From positions 744,001-808,000 of the forward strand of contig JAACJP010000011.1 of NCBI GenBank assembly GCA_013368375.1: a DNA stretch of 64,000 nucleotides, read 5' to 3'. The notes under the pieces are model-generated. The model was not told the DNA's origin. It made no database searches and saw only the letters and a list, made by a program, of their open reading frames with translations. This stretch comes from Tricholomella constricta. Its lineage: Eukaryota; Basidiomycota; Agaricomycetes; Agaricales; Lyophyllaceae. This document shows positions 30,251 to 40,890 of this stretch, in pieces (within the stretch, counting starts at the first letter, position 1; each line of letters opens with the position of its first letter). Both the position numbers and the translations under genes were made by a program.

Positions 30251-33200
30251 AAAGTCACAGTAGAAGATAATGATGATCCTGATAACGAGGGTAGGCCGAT
30301 AAACAGCCTACCAAAGGATCACCCAGCACTTCTATTATCCGATGAAGAGTTTCAAGAAACTCTTAAGGAGGGGGATAAGCCACCTCCGAAGAAGAGAAAA
30401 CCCCAACGACAACAGCAGAAGGCACAAAACGAGCCTTCGAACGAACGAGCACGGACTCACGAGCCATGCGAAGAACGCCAGCGCGATAATGAAGCGCGTA
30501 AGACGAGCGGGGCCGATAAGGATACGGAATCAGAGCCGTATACGAATGCGAGTAATCGATCATTTTGGGATAGACCAAACCCACATCCCCAATATGAGTG
30601 GATGTTCGACCCACGGATGCCGCAAGAATGGAACGCAGTAATAGCGTCAATGCGGGCTCACGAAGGAAGAAATGTAGGCACGCGAGGACAAGCGTACCGA
30701 AATCCACGGCCTGAGGAAGTATCGGAGCCAACGGAAATGAATTTTCCGGTGAATATACAACGGGCTAAACGGCCGTTGTATCGGTTACCAGTGAAGGATG
30801 AGAGTGACTTTGCTCTTGTAAAACTACGAGCTAGGTTTGATGTTAAACCCAGCAATAAAGACACAGCGCACATTCGCGCTGCAAGAACGGTGAACGGGAA
30901 AGGTAAGGCACCCAATGGAGGCCTTACCGCGGAAGATTATCCACGACTTCGCCAGCAATGGCATGACGAATTCGAAGATATGGTGGGTGGTACGAAACAA
31001 CAGCTACCACCCTGGCGGGAAGTCAATCACGAGATTACTCTCGTCGACGATGAGAAACAGTACCAGTACCACGCGCCGAGGTGCCCAATGTCCCTTCGCG
31101 AGGAATTCTACGCGAAGGTCAATCGGTATACAGATTCTAAATGGTGGGAGCCTCGTTCGGTAAAGCAAGCAGCGCCGCTGCTATGCATCCCAAAAAAAGA
31201 CGGCTCCCTGAGAACACCCTTGGACGCACGGCAGCGTAACGACAATACGATCAAGGACGTTACGCCCTTGCCAGACCAAGAAATCATTCGCGAGGATGTT
31301 GCCAGAGGGAAGATATGATCAAAGATTGACTTAACGGATGCGTACGAACAAGTACGCATCCTCGAGAAGGACGTACACAAGACCGCCTTTGCAACGATAG
31401 CGGGAACGTACGTTAGCAACATAATGCAGATCGGGGACTGTAACGCCCCCGCAACATTTCAACGATTAATGACGTCAATTTTTCGGGACGTCATTGGGAA
31501 ATTTATGCATGTGTACTTGGACGACATATTCATATTTTCGAACTCCATCGAAGAACATGAAGATCATCTTCGAGTAGTGTTCGAACGATTACGCGAACAG
31601 TCCCTTTATTTGAAGTGGAAGAAATGCGAACTATATTCGGATCGCGTCGATTGCCTTGGTCATATAATCGACGACCAAGGAATTCACCCTGACGCCGATA
31701 AATTGGCACGGATTCGCGATTGGAGGGTTCCACAGAATTACAACGATATACAGCGATTCGTTGGACTGGTTAATTATCTGGGTCAATTCCTCCCAGATAT
31801 ATCCGCGTACACTGGGCCACTAATGGCGATGACCGAGAATGGGTCGCCATTCTATTGGAGACCAATTCATCAACGATGCTTTGAAATGATAAAGCATATA
31901 TGTTGCACGACGCCAATTATTCGGCCTATTCAACCGAAGACAGACGAACCAATTTGGATTATATGTGACGCCTCCAAGTCAGGCGTCGGTGCGATGTATG
32001 GTCAAGGACCTACGTGGATCCAAGCTCAGCCGGCTGGATTCATGTCCAAAAAATTCACGAATGCACAGCAGAATTACGCCGTGCATGAACTCGAAACCTT
32101 AGCTATCCTCGAAGCATTACTTAAGTGGGAGGATAAACTTGTGGGCTATAAAATCCACATCATTACCGACCACAAAGCCCTCGAATTCTTTAAGACCCAG
32201 GTGAATTTATCACCTAGGCAGCGTCGATGGATGGAATACATGTCGCGATTTAACTTCGACATTACCTATGTGAAAGGCGAACTGAATAAAGTCGCCGACT
32301 GTCTATCGCGATATTTCGAGAGCGATAACCATCACGATCGTTATGACGTCCACGACTTCGTAGCTGCCGATGCTAGAATCGATCCTACTGGTGAAGATTT
32401 ACCAGTACCACGATACCATGAAATCGTGGAAAAAGTAGTTGAAATTCGAGCGATGAAGGACGTAGAAATACGTCGAAGCAAGCGTCTTCAAGAACGCCAG
32501 GAGGATCGAGATGTCGAAGCCCAGATAATGGAGGCTGCGGCACCAAGTATCGCATCCGGACCATCATCACACCTTCAAAAAAGCCAGAGGCCAACCGAAC
32601 GGGAACGTACGGTCGGAGATATGGTCCTCGGAAGGGACACAGTTGCCCCTCCCCCAGACAAAATGGACAAAAAGATCCGTAACGACGTTATCCTGGGATA
32701 CCCAAAGGATAAACTATTTTCAGTGATTCTCACTAACCCAACGGACTTTCGTGCGTTCACTACGAAAGACAATCTGATTTGGACCACGAACGCTATAAAT
32801 GATAGCGTTCTATGCATACCGCAAGAACCCGAGATCATCACGTCAATTGTTGAGCAAGCCCATAAAACTATGGGCCATTTCGGTGCCGAACGGACTACTG
32901 AATATATTCGACGATGGTATTGGTGGCCATCACTAGCCACGACTGTTCGTACGTTTTGTAAAACGTGCGAGTATTGCCAACAGATCAAGACGTCAAATCA
33001 GAAACCGTTAGGGAAACTACATTCCCTGCCAGTACCCACTAAGCCTTGGGATTCTATCGGAATGGACTTTATCGGTCCATTTCCAGAATCAAAGGGATAT
33101 AACTACCTATGGGTAGTAATTTGTCGTATGACGAGTATGGTGCATATGATACCCATACATACGACGATGACGGCAGCCCAATTATCATGGGTATACCTAC

Positions 33201-34147
33201 GGGAGATCGTCAGGTTACATGGCCTGCCAAGCTCGATCGTAAGCGACCGAGACTCTAAGTTTACCTCGCGCTGGTGGCGCGAACTACATAAATTATTAGG
33301 AGCTAAGCTTCTAATGTCGACATCTTTCCATCCTCAGACGGATGGACAGACGGAGCGAGCCAATCGTAGTATTGGCCAGATATTTCGCGCCGTTGTAAGG
33401 CATGACCAAAAGGATTGGGTAGATCGTATACCCATGGCCGAGTTTGCGATAAATGCGAGCGTATCGGCTACCACCAAGTTCGCTCCATTTGAGTTGAATG
33501 GTGGATACATGCCATCCATGTTGAAAGAGATACGCTCAGACAGCGTAATACCAAAGGGAATTCGGGAATACGCTGAACGCGCATTGCAGAACATAGCGGA
33601 GGCGCATGACGCTATAATCGAAACGCGCGTATTTCAAACGCGCGAGGCAAACAGGCGTCGATCCACTGGTCCGGAAATAAAGGGGGGTGACTTGGTATAT
33701 TTATCTACCAAGAACTTGAACCTCCCCAAGGGACGCGCCCGGAAATTATGTCCGAAATTCGTCGGGCCCTACAAAGTATTGAAGGCCATGCCAGACACGT
33801 CGAACTATACGCTGGAATTACCTACGGCGCTTATGGAGCGTCGAATACATCCAACATTTCACATATCGCTGTTGCGCCCATACTACGCAACAAACGATGC
33901 AATGTTCCCGAATAGAACTCACCCGGAGCCCTATGATTTTGGGGCGCCGGACGATCACGAATGGTTTGTCGAAGAGATTTTGGGCCATAGATGGACCCAA
34001 AATAATAAAGTGGAATACCAAGTTAGGTGGAGTCTAGGTGACACCACCTGGGAATCGCACAACAATTGTAACAAGTTAGCGGCATTGGACCGCTACTTGG
34101 AATTGCAAGGGGTGGGCAGCGCATCGAGGTTGCCGCGGCGAACCTAG
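30248..34147 (+). pseudogene. pol: pol of element II copy 3 (RT-RH-IN-chromodomain, one nonsense mutation)
   Basis: About 1,300 codons in frame with gag-protease. The N-terminal 118 residues are charged (KPPPKKRKPQRQQQ). RT: IDLTDAYEQVRI and YLDD (31,514-31,525). The only lesion is TGA at 31,316-31,318, where copy 2 has CGA, just before the first RT aspartate. RNase H, the integrase HHCC and DDE motifs (GMDFIGPF, VSDRDSKF, TDGQTERANRS) and the chromodomain (about 33,958-34,120) are intact. The stop is TAG at 34,145-34,147. A single base change separates this pol from an apparently complete one, consistent with recent CpG decay. Confidence 0.9.
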
Positions 34148-34272
34148 AATGTGGCGCGGTCATGTGATCACAGCGATCAGAAAAATTACATAACCATCAA
34201 AAGTTATGACAGAAGGTTAAATATGTTTTGGCGCTAGGACGCGCAACCAAATTTTCAACCAACAACCACAAC

Positions 34273-37245
34273 ATGTACCCAACCGCAGGAGCAAATTCAA
34301 GCAACGACGCGACTCGGGGCGGCGACAGCCGCACCGACTATCAAAATATGGCCTCGGGATCGAGTCCAAAAGGGGAGGAGGTGCAGGGACGCGCGGAAAG
34401 CGCGCCCCCGCCCCCAACCTATATGGGCGTGCAGCCCCAAACATTTCAATACCCATCGGTTGGCCACATGAGCCAACTGCCCCACCAGGGGCAACCGCCC
34501 CATCAGGGGCAACAACTATACCCTATGGTTGGCCACATGAGCCAACCGCCCCAGCAGGGGCAACAACCACAGACGGGTGGGTTCTACCCACCGTCGATGG
34601 CATATCAACATATGCCATCAATGCAGAGCTTCATGGGGTACCCACCACCGACGTGGTACCCCCAAATGCCCGCCCCAATCGTACCGCAAAATACGCGGTA
34701 CAACGAGTCAGAGAAAATGGAGGTGGACGACCAAAGTCGTCAAAAAACACCTACTCCACCGGCGCAAGTGGCGCGCAGCGAACCGGCGCGGCAATATGTC
34801 GCGCCATATGCAGACGAACAAAGAGGTTCGTTTGCGTCGAGTTCGCGGAGGCCGGCAGACGATCGCGCAGCGTCGTCTGCGTCAAGTTCGAGGAGACCAT
34901 TCGCAGACGATGGTCTCCTTTCATCTATCTTGGACCGATTGGAAGACGCGGGTATTCACCGCGAGTTTTGTGATTTCTTGGACGACGGGATGGCGCAGCT
35001 GGTTGTAACCCAGCTGCTTGATGCGTACGATGGAGTTCGCGCGGACTTGAGACGCGTGAAGGCGAGAGAGTCGGCCATGGCTGAGCAACTCAGCCTGGCA
35101 AAAAAGCGACCGGCAGTGGCGTCGCCAGATCGCGGGGAGGGACCATCGTCCCGACCCATGAAAAGACAGCAGACCGAGGTGCGGCGAGAAGAACGCACCT
35201 TATATGAACCCAGGCGTCAGGAACAACGCCCGGAACAAGAGTATCGGCGGTTCGACCGCCATCCCGACCAAGAAGTGTGGCGTGATGAGCGCCCACTTGA
35301 TTATGGTCCTCAACGAGAGGAGCGTCGCGAGGACCGAGGGACGCGCGAAGTGCGTCCCTTACCGGCTCGAGAAGTCGAGCGAAGGGCGTCGACATCGTCG
35401 ACATCCGCGGTGCAGGCACCGCAACAGCAACAGATAGCGGGAGCATTACTCCCACTACCGACCCCGGGAGAAAGCCGGGTACGGAACCCGGAGAGAGGTT
35501 CCCAAAAGAAGGAACCTGTTGGCAAGTATACCTTGCCAGCACCATCTCCTGCACCACCCACTATGATGGTGCAGCCCCCATCGCCTCCGCCAAAGGGCAA
35601 AGGCAAACAAAAGGCGTCTGACCCGTACGCCGAATTCATGGATGAGTCGGACTACGGCGAGTCCTCCGACGACGAGAAACCCGTCAGCAAGAAGAAGGCT
35701 GCCGGGCAGAAGCAGCATCGCGAGAATATGGCTTGCAAAGCTGAGAAGGAGGCGCCGGGATGGATCCCTTGCGAGCTTGGGGTGGTCTTTATCAACGGCC
35801 GCCACGAGCGGGACAACCGCTTCTGGGATATGGTGTCGCGGACGGTATATGTGTCGCCCGCCCAGAATCGTGCCTTTGCGCTAGGCACAGCAGCTCGCGT
35901 CTCAGAGAGCGAGTTAGCGACGGGACAAAACTCCCATCCTTCAGATGGACGGCTGTATGCCGTCGCACCACGTGGGTTCCCAATGAACCCCCGTGAAGTT
36001 GATCAGCTCTATGCGCTGATCAATGACCGACGTCATGGGGTGAGGGATGAAGAGCGGGCTGAGGCCTTTATGCTCTTCAGAGAATTCCGTCGGATCACCC
36101 TGTCGGTCGCGCCTCACTTGCACGACCGAGCCATGGCTCGTGCAGCCATGGACGAATTCCGGAGTGTCTCACGACCGTTCAGTGAACGGTCACCCATCTG
36201 GAATGCTCCGGCCATTAGACGGCCGGGTAAAGCATTCGAGTATCGGCATGACAAGCCAACACGAGGAGCTGGTGTCCCCCAACCCGGCCCAGCTCATGCA
36301 TTGGATGTCGAACATTGGTGTCGACATATGGTCCACCATGGGCATATTGGTTCTAAGAACCAATATGGAGGTATCGTCATGGACTACCGGTTCTGCGTTC
36401 ATCGTCGCGGGACCTGGGGATACTTACTGGCAAACGTATTGTCACCAGTAACTCATAGTATGCGGGCATGGTTTATGCGAATTTCCGCAACCATCACTGC
36501 ACGGCCATACTTCTATGCAGAGGTGGTGGCGGCCCATAACGAGGCCAATCCTGATCGGCCTTTCACGCCGATTACCGGACCTGAGGTTATCATCCCTCGG
36601 ATCCAACCTACCGCTCCCGAAGGGCGGCTGACGGAACAAGGTGTCCTACAACACCTTATTAACTGTGGTATTCCAATTAGTTGGATGAACCACAGTTATA
36701 CTTATGGTCTACACTACTTAGACCATAACTACTCTACTGCAGGTCCTCATAAGGACCTGTTCCACAATGTTGACGACGATCGCGTGCATCGACTCGATCA
36801 ATTGGGCGTGCCACCCGCCATTCCGGAGTGGGACGGGTGGTACCATCCTACCACCGACGACATCACGCGCATTCAAACGTTAATGCGCTTGGAGTTTCAG
36901 AACGAGGGGCTGGATTGTTTATCCAGCGTGGAATGGATGTTTGTGGGTGAAGACCCACATTTCCGAGAACTCCGTGTTCAGAGAGGGGAGTTTCCCCCTC
37001 TGGACCTGCACACCCCCGCTCCATCGGGATCGACGTCTACCAACGTCGAAATGGTGGACCCGGCGGCACTCACACCTGCCCCCGCGACACCTTCCACAGT
37101 CGTGGCAGCTCCAATCGGAGCTACCGAAACCCAAGTGGACCCCGTGTCGGCCCTCACAGGGCCTCTATCACTGGCAGTGATTACCACTAGCCAGGGTCCG
37201 GTGGAATCCAACACTACCGACCCCGACACAGTGATGGAGTCATAG
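34273..37245 (+). CDS. ORF3 of element II: large extra protein of unknown function
   Basis: 990 residues, intact, beginning at the first ATG (MYPTAGANSSND) 125 nt after the pol stop and in a different frame. Residues 1-150 are Gln/Pro/His/Gly-rich with an imperfect duplication (VGHMSQ...QGQ). Then comes a Ser/Arg/Asp-rich stretch and a probable helical/coiled segment (LLSSILDRLEDAGIHREF to VKARESAMAEQLSLAKK, about 210-275), then an extremely charged region (EERTLYEPRRQEQRPEQEYR; multiple EER/DRG). A lysine-rich acidic block (DESDYGESSDDEKPVSKKK) leads into a better-ordered C-terminal half from PGWIPCELGVVFINGRHERD to about residue 910, with aromatic and His residues (HWCRHMVHHGHIGSKNQYGG). 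No signal peptide, membrane span, zinc knuckle, protease or nuclease motif was recognised. It could be a structural, nucleic-acid-binding or silencing-suppressor protein; none of this can be shown here. Confidence 0.85.
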   Translation: MYPTAGANSSNDATRGGDSRTDYQNMASGSSPKGEEVQGRAESAPPPPTYMGVQPQTFQYPSVGHMSQLPHQGQPPHQGQQLYPMVGHMSQPPQQGQQPQTGGFYPPSMAYQHMPSMQSFMGYPPPTWYPQMPAPIVPQNTRYNESEKMEVDDQSRQKTPTPPAQVARSEPARQYVAPYADEQRGSFASSSRRPADDRAASSASSSRRPFADDGLLSSILDRLEDAGIHREFCDFLDDGMAQLVVTQLLDAYDGVRADLRRVKARESAMAEQLSLAKKRPAVASPDRGEGPSSRPMKRQQTEVRREERTLYEPRRQEQRPEQEYRRFDRHPDQEVWRDERPLDYGPQREERREDRGTREVRPLPAREVERRASTSSTSAVQAPQQQQIAGALLPLPTPGESRVRNPERGSQKKEPVGKYTLPAPSPAPPTMMVQPPSPPPKGKGKQKASDPYAEFMDESDYGESSDDEKPVSKKKAAGQKQHRENMACKAEKEAPGWIPCELGVVFINGRHERDNRFWDMVSRTVYVSPAQNRAFALGTAARVSESELATGQNSHPSDGRLYAVAPRGFPMNPREVDQLYALINDRRHGVRDEERAEAFMLFREFRRITLSVAPHLHDRAMARAAMDEFRSVSRPFSERSPIWNAPAIRRPGKAFEYRHDKPTRGAGVPQPGPAHALDVEHWCRHMVHHGHIGSKNQYGGIVMDYRFCVHRRGTWGYLLANVLSPVTHSMRAWFMRISATITARPYFYAEVVAAHNEANPDRPFTPITGPEVIIPRIQPTAPEGRLTEQGVLQHLINCGIPISWMNHSYTYGLHYLDHNYSTAGPHKDLFHNVDDDRVHRLDQLGVPPAIPEWDGWYHPTTDDITRIQTLMRLEFQNEGLDCLSSVEWMFVGEDPHFRELRVQRGEFPPLDLHTPAPSGSTSTNVEMVDPAALTPAPATPSTVVAAPIGATETQVDPVSALTGPLSLAVITTSQGPVESNTTDPDTVMES

Positions 37246-37621
37246 GTCGGGGAGACAACTTAATCCCGCCGTCAACGAACCGACCTCGACACGCAGGAGG
37301 TATCGTCGGGACGACCGCCATTGTCAGGTGCAGACCACCTTACTCCCGAGGAGCAACCCACAGGTCGCGTACTAAAACATATGCAACACCGGATGTTCTC
37401 AATCCCATGCCACCTCGGGCGGCACTTGGAGGCCGTGTAGTGGAACTATTGTCTCCACTATGTATTCGGTAATGAATACGTACCAGTAATACATATTTCT
37501 ATGCATGCGATATTGGGTGTAGGTCGCCGGGACCTGCACCCTCCCTCTTGTCTTAATTTTATTATTACTTATTGCCTTACTCCCTGGTGAAGATCGCTAC
37601 TAGTGATCTTAAAGGGGGGTA
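37246..37621 (+). other. 3' non-coding region and polypurine tract of element II copy 3
   Basis: Equivalent to 18,647-19,021 but more diverged. Hairpins are largely retained, for example TAGTGGA / TCCACTA. The terminal hairpin before the polypurine tract reads AAGATCGCTACTAGTGATCTT-like, with one CG-to-TG change that leaves a G-T pair. AAAGGGGGGTA precedes the LTR. Confidence 0.75.
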
Positions 37622-37842
37622 TGTAAGGGCGCTTACTATCTTATCTACTAATCTGATCTAATCGTATCTTATCGACACGATTACGCTATTGTTTGGCAAC
37701 ACCTTCTGGTGTTGCCTATTTAATCCTCTACATTACATAATTAAAGAGTAGACCTTGTACACCTATACGTAGCAATCAACAGACTTGTCAAGCTTACGTC
37801 TAGCGTGCACAGCAAGGTCCCCAATCTTGTAACTCCGTTACA
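37622..37842 (+). repeat. 3' LTR of element II copy 3
   Basis: 221 bp. It differs from the copy 1 LTRs at about half a dozen positions (e.g. TTATCTACT, GATTACGC, CCTTCTGG, TTAAAGAG), several of them CpG transitions, whereas the two copy 1 LTRs differ from each other at only one. Confidence 0.9.
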
Positions 37843-40362
37843 CGGTACCCGCTGCCCCCCATTAGCGAATTGGTGAATAACCTTTGCGGCGCGCGGTACT
37901 TCACCAAGTTGGACGTCCGATGGGGGTACAACAATGTTCGGATCAAGGAAGGCGACGAGTGGAAGGCAGCATTTCGGACGAACCGTGGTCTCTTCAAGCC
38001 GCTTGTCATGTTCTTCGGCCTCACGAACAGCCCAGCTGTCAGGGGAACTCTCGCTCAGGCTCTCCGACGCTCACAGATCGTTCCCCGACTCACGCGTTCG
38101 CCCCCGACCGACCGATCGCGATCCCGACCCAACGCTCCGACCCAAGCGTCGGTGTACATACTTACTCACTTCCTGTCGCTTCCCCTCACTCCCCGCGCGC
38201 GCCCGACGCCGATCCTGACCACCCGACATCCCGACGTCGGCTGCCCCGCCTCGTGCCCGTACCCTGGGCCACGAGGATCGGACAGCGTCGGGAACGTGTC
38301 CATACACGCGCCGTACACCATTCGTTATTATTACATGTACAGTACACTCTGGAGGACCGGCCCTCACGTCCTACACTCGTATATAGTCGGCCCCCTGGCA
38401 TTTGGGAATCCTTTACACTATTCTCTTCGGATTCCCCCTTGCCAGGTAAGCCTTACTTACCTTCGTTACTGTACATCAATATAACTTCGGATTCCCCCTT
38501 GCCAGTGTGATAGCGCTCCACTGTAAGGGTTGCCCTAACACCAGCGACATTGCAGACCATGATGAATGATATCTTTCGCGATCTGATCGCCGAAGGTGTT
38601 GTTTGCGTGTACCTCGACGACATCTTGATTTACACCAAGATTCTCGAGGAGCACCGTCGGGTCGCGCGACTCGTATTGGACTGACTCCGTGAACATCAGT
38701 TGTTCTTAAAACCCGAGAAATGCGAGTTCGAGCAGACCAAGATTGAGTATCTTGGGCTGATCATCTCACATGGGCAAGCAGAAATGGATCCAGTTAAGGT
38801 CGCTGGAGTGTCAGAATGGCTGGCGCCGAAGAACAAGAAAGAGGTGCAAGCGTTCCCAGGCTTCACCAATTTCTACCGACGGTTCATCCAGGACTTCTGG
38901 CACCACGCCAGACCCCTGTTCGACTTGACTGGCAAAGACGTCACCTGGCGATGGGGAGAGTCGGAGCAGTCGGCCTTTGCCCTTCTGAAGTCTGCGATCA
39001 CGTTGGGGCCAGTCCTCATGTTCCCCGATGACAACCGACCGTACCACATCGAAGCCGACTCGTCCGACTTCGCGACGGGCGCGGTCCTGTCGCAAGAGTC
39101 GCCGTCCGATGGCAAGTGGCACCCGGTTGTGTTCTACTCGAAGAGCTTGAACGCAGTCGAGCGGAACTACGAGATCCATGACAAGGAGATGCTAGCGATC
39201 ATCCGGTCTCTGGAGGAGTGGCGGCACTTCGTTGAGGGTGCAAAGCACAAGGTGGAAATCTGGACCGACCACAAGAACCTTGAGTACTTCCTCACTGCGA
39301 AGAAACTCAATCGGCGGCAAGCCCGATGGTCGCTCTACCTCGCCAACTTCGACTCTGCCCTCCACCACCGTCCTGGACGCAGCATGGGCAAACCTGACAC
39401 GCTATCACGATGCGCTGATCATGGGCATGGAAGGGGCGACAATGCCGACATCGTGCTCCTCAAGCCCAAGTTCTTCGTGATTCGCGCGACCGAGGGTTTT
39501 GTACTAGTCGGAGAGGAGGACGATGTGGTAAAAGCATTTCGCAAGGGCAATCGTGACGGCGCACAAGAAGATGCAGTTGCTAAGGTGGCTCAACTGGTCA
39601 AGGCTTCCAAGTGTTGCGGGTGTGGTTGCAAGCGCCACGGACACCACCTTTCTCTCACGTGACCGTTTCTTATCTTTCCATCAGGGCACCGTATATTCTT
39701 TAATTCTTACACTTACAAGCTGCACGGTCTCCCCGACACATTCGTCTCCGATCGAGGTCCACAGTTCATCGCCGAGTTCACGCGCGAACTGTACCGACTC
39801 CTGGGTATCAAGCTGTCGGCCTCGACGGCCTACCACCCTCAGACTGATGGACAGACTGAGCGCGTCAACCAGGAGCTGGAACAGTCCTTGCGGGTCTTCT
39901 GCAACGAGTGCCAGAATGACTGGGAGGACCTTCTGCCCGATGCCGAATTTAGTTACAACAACCATGTACATTCCGCGACGCAGCAGACCCCCTTCCTGCT
40001 CGACACTGGTCAGCATCCATGCATGGGCTTTGAGCCGCGTCGGGGCGCTTCCATGAGTGAGTCGGCCAACGAGTTCGTGGAGCGCATGAAGGAAGCACAG
40101 GAGGAAGCCAAGGCGGCACTTTCAAAGGCCAAAGACAACATGGAACGGTATTACAATCAGCGACACGCCCCGACGCCCGACTACCAGCCTGGCGACAAAG
40201 TGTACTTGGATGCGACGGACATTTCTATGACCCAACCGTCTAAGAAATTGTCGCATCACTACCTTGGCCCTTTCGTCGTGCAAAGGCGAGTCGGCCCGCT
40301 CGCATAACGCCTCCTGTTGCCTCAGTCCATGAAGCGCATCCACCCAGCCTTCCAGAGCGCCT
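37843..40362 (+). mobile_element. pol: Fragmented chromodomain-type gypsy pol (element VI)
   Basis: A plus-strand relative of element IV. It starts inside RT ([20 protein letters not shown], with FFGLTNSPA), is split by the solo LTR at 38,037-38,540, resumes with LQTMMNDIFRDL and YLDDILIYTK (with an early TGA near 38,681), continues through RT thumb and RNase H (38,700-39,600: RWGESEQSAFALLKS, WTDHKNLEYFLTAKK) and, after an unrelated or deleted stretch around 39,600-39,715, the integrase core (LHGLPDTFVSDRGPQF, HPQTDGQTERVNQ) and the post-core region to GPLA. The second catalytic Asp is intact here, unlike element IV. No chromodomain or 3' LTR follows; similarity ends near 40,362. Confidence 0.87.
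38037..38540 (+). repeat. Solo LTR of element IV family with 5-bp target duplication
   Basis: 504 bp, TGTCAGGG...GCCCTAACA, flanked by CCAGC at 38,032-38,036 and 38,541-38,545. Removing it and one CCAGC restores the RT reading frame across NSPA|TLQTMM. Ends and blocks match the LTR at 22,302-22,814 in reverse orientation. It contains two copies of a CTTCGGATTCCCCCTTGCC segment near 38,425 and 38,486. A solo LTR implies past LTR-LTR recombination at this site. Confidence 0.88.
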
Positions 40363-40890
40363 TAGCTTCACCGACGACCTACTTGCACAGGAAGAGGATT
40401 ATACATTACTGGACCAGTCACACCCAGCGCAATTGCAGAGCTGACTCGGACCGGGAGGCTTTTGGAGCTCAACGAGCTTCTTTCAAATGCAGATGCGCCA
40501 GTATAAGCATTAGGTACAGTTGAACCGGTAGTCCAAATATGTTATTTCTGTGATCTAATTGATGATTTACCTTGTGAAATTCCCTTCAAATACCAGCCGT
40601 CGAATGAGAGAGTTTGACCACCGAGCCCCCCATTCCGCTTTTGGTAATTGATGGTATTTATTTGCGCACTGTTTGTACTCACTTCGCGAGGCCTCGCCGG
40701 TTCACTTCGTTTTCAGTTCGTTCCAGTGAAGTGGAAACGAAGTGTCACTTCACTTCAATTCAATTCACTTCGCGGAAACACTATCAAGATGGTAGTGGCA
40801 TTAGGACAGGTAAGAACTTTTCAGCAACGTCACTTGTTTGTTTCTCAAATCCTTGCACCCGGGTTTCCATACAAGCGTCCAAAAAAAAAC
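40363..40890. other. Gap with coding debris and an inverted CACTTCG cluster
   Basis: Scattered phrases in different frames (LTRTGRLLELNELLSNADAP; VVQICYFCDLIDDLP) suggest a decayed, unidentified coding sequence at 40,430-40,610. At about 40,697-40,780 there is a compact cluster of CACTTCG/CGAAGTG in both orientations (CACTTCGTTT ... AAACGAAGTG). No gene can be called. Confidence 0.4.

Larger units (their letters stand above)
27040..37842 (+). mobile_element. Element II copy 3, lacking its 5' end
   Basis: Begins with a 240-bp mid-gag segment (27,040-27,280) that is repeated at 28,061-28,300; then the main body starts inside gag (27,282), so the 5' LTR, leader and about 130 nt of gag are absent. 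It continues with gag-protease, the TGA CTA junction, pol with chromodomain, an intact ORF3, a 3' non-coding region, the polypurine tract and a 3' LTR (37,622-37,842). The LTR abuts RT-coding sequence of a chromodomain gypsy element. Two nonsense mutations (28,784 and 31,316) interrupt gag and pol; otherwise the frames are complete. This is the reference copy for the family in this window. Confidence 0.9.

Noticed and set aside
31316..31318. A second programmed readthrough stop within RT, because copies 1 and 3 share TGA
   Set aside because: Copy 2 has CGA at the same codon, the change is C-to-T at CpG, and the next triplet is TCA rather than CTA.
34273..37245. ORF3 as a retroviral-type envelope
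   Set aside because: The position fits, but there is no signal peptide, furin-like site or membrane span, and the N-terminus is low-complexity.
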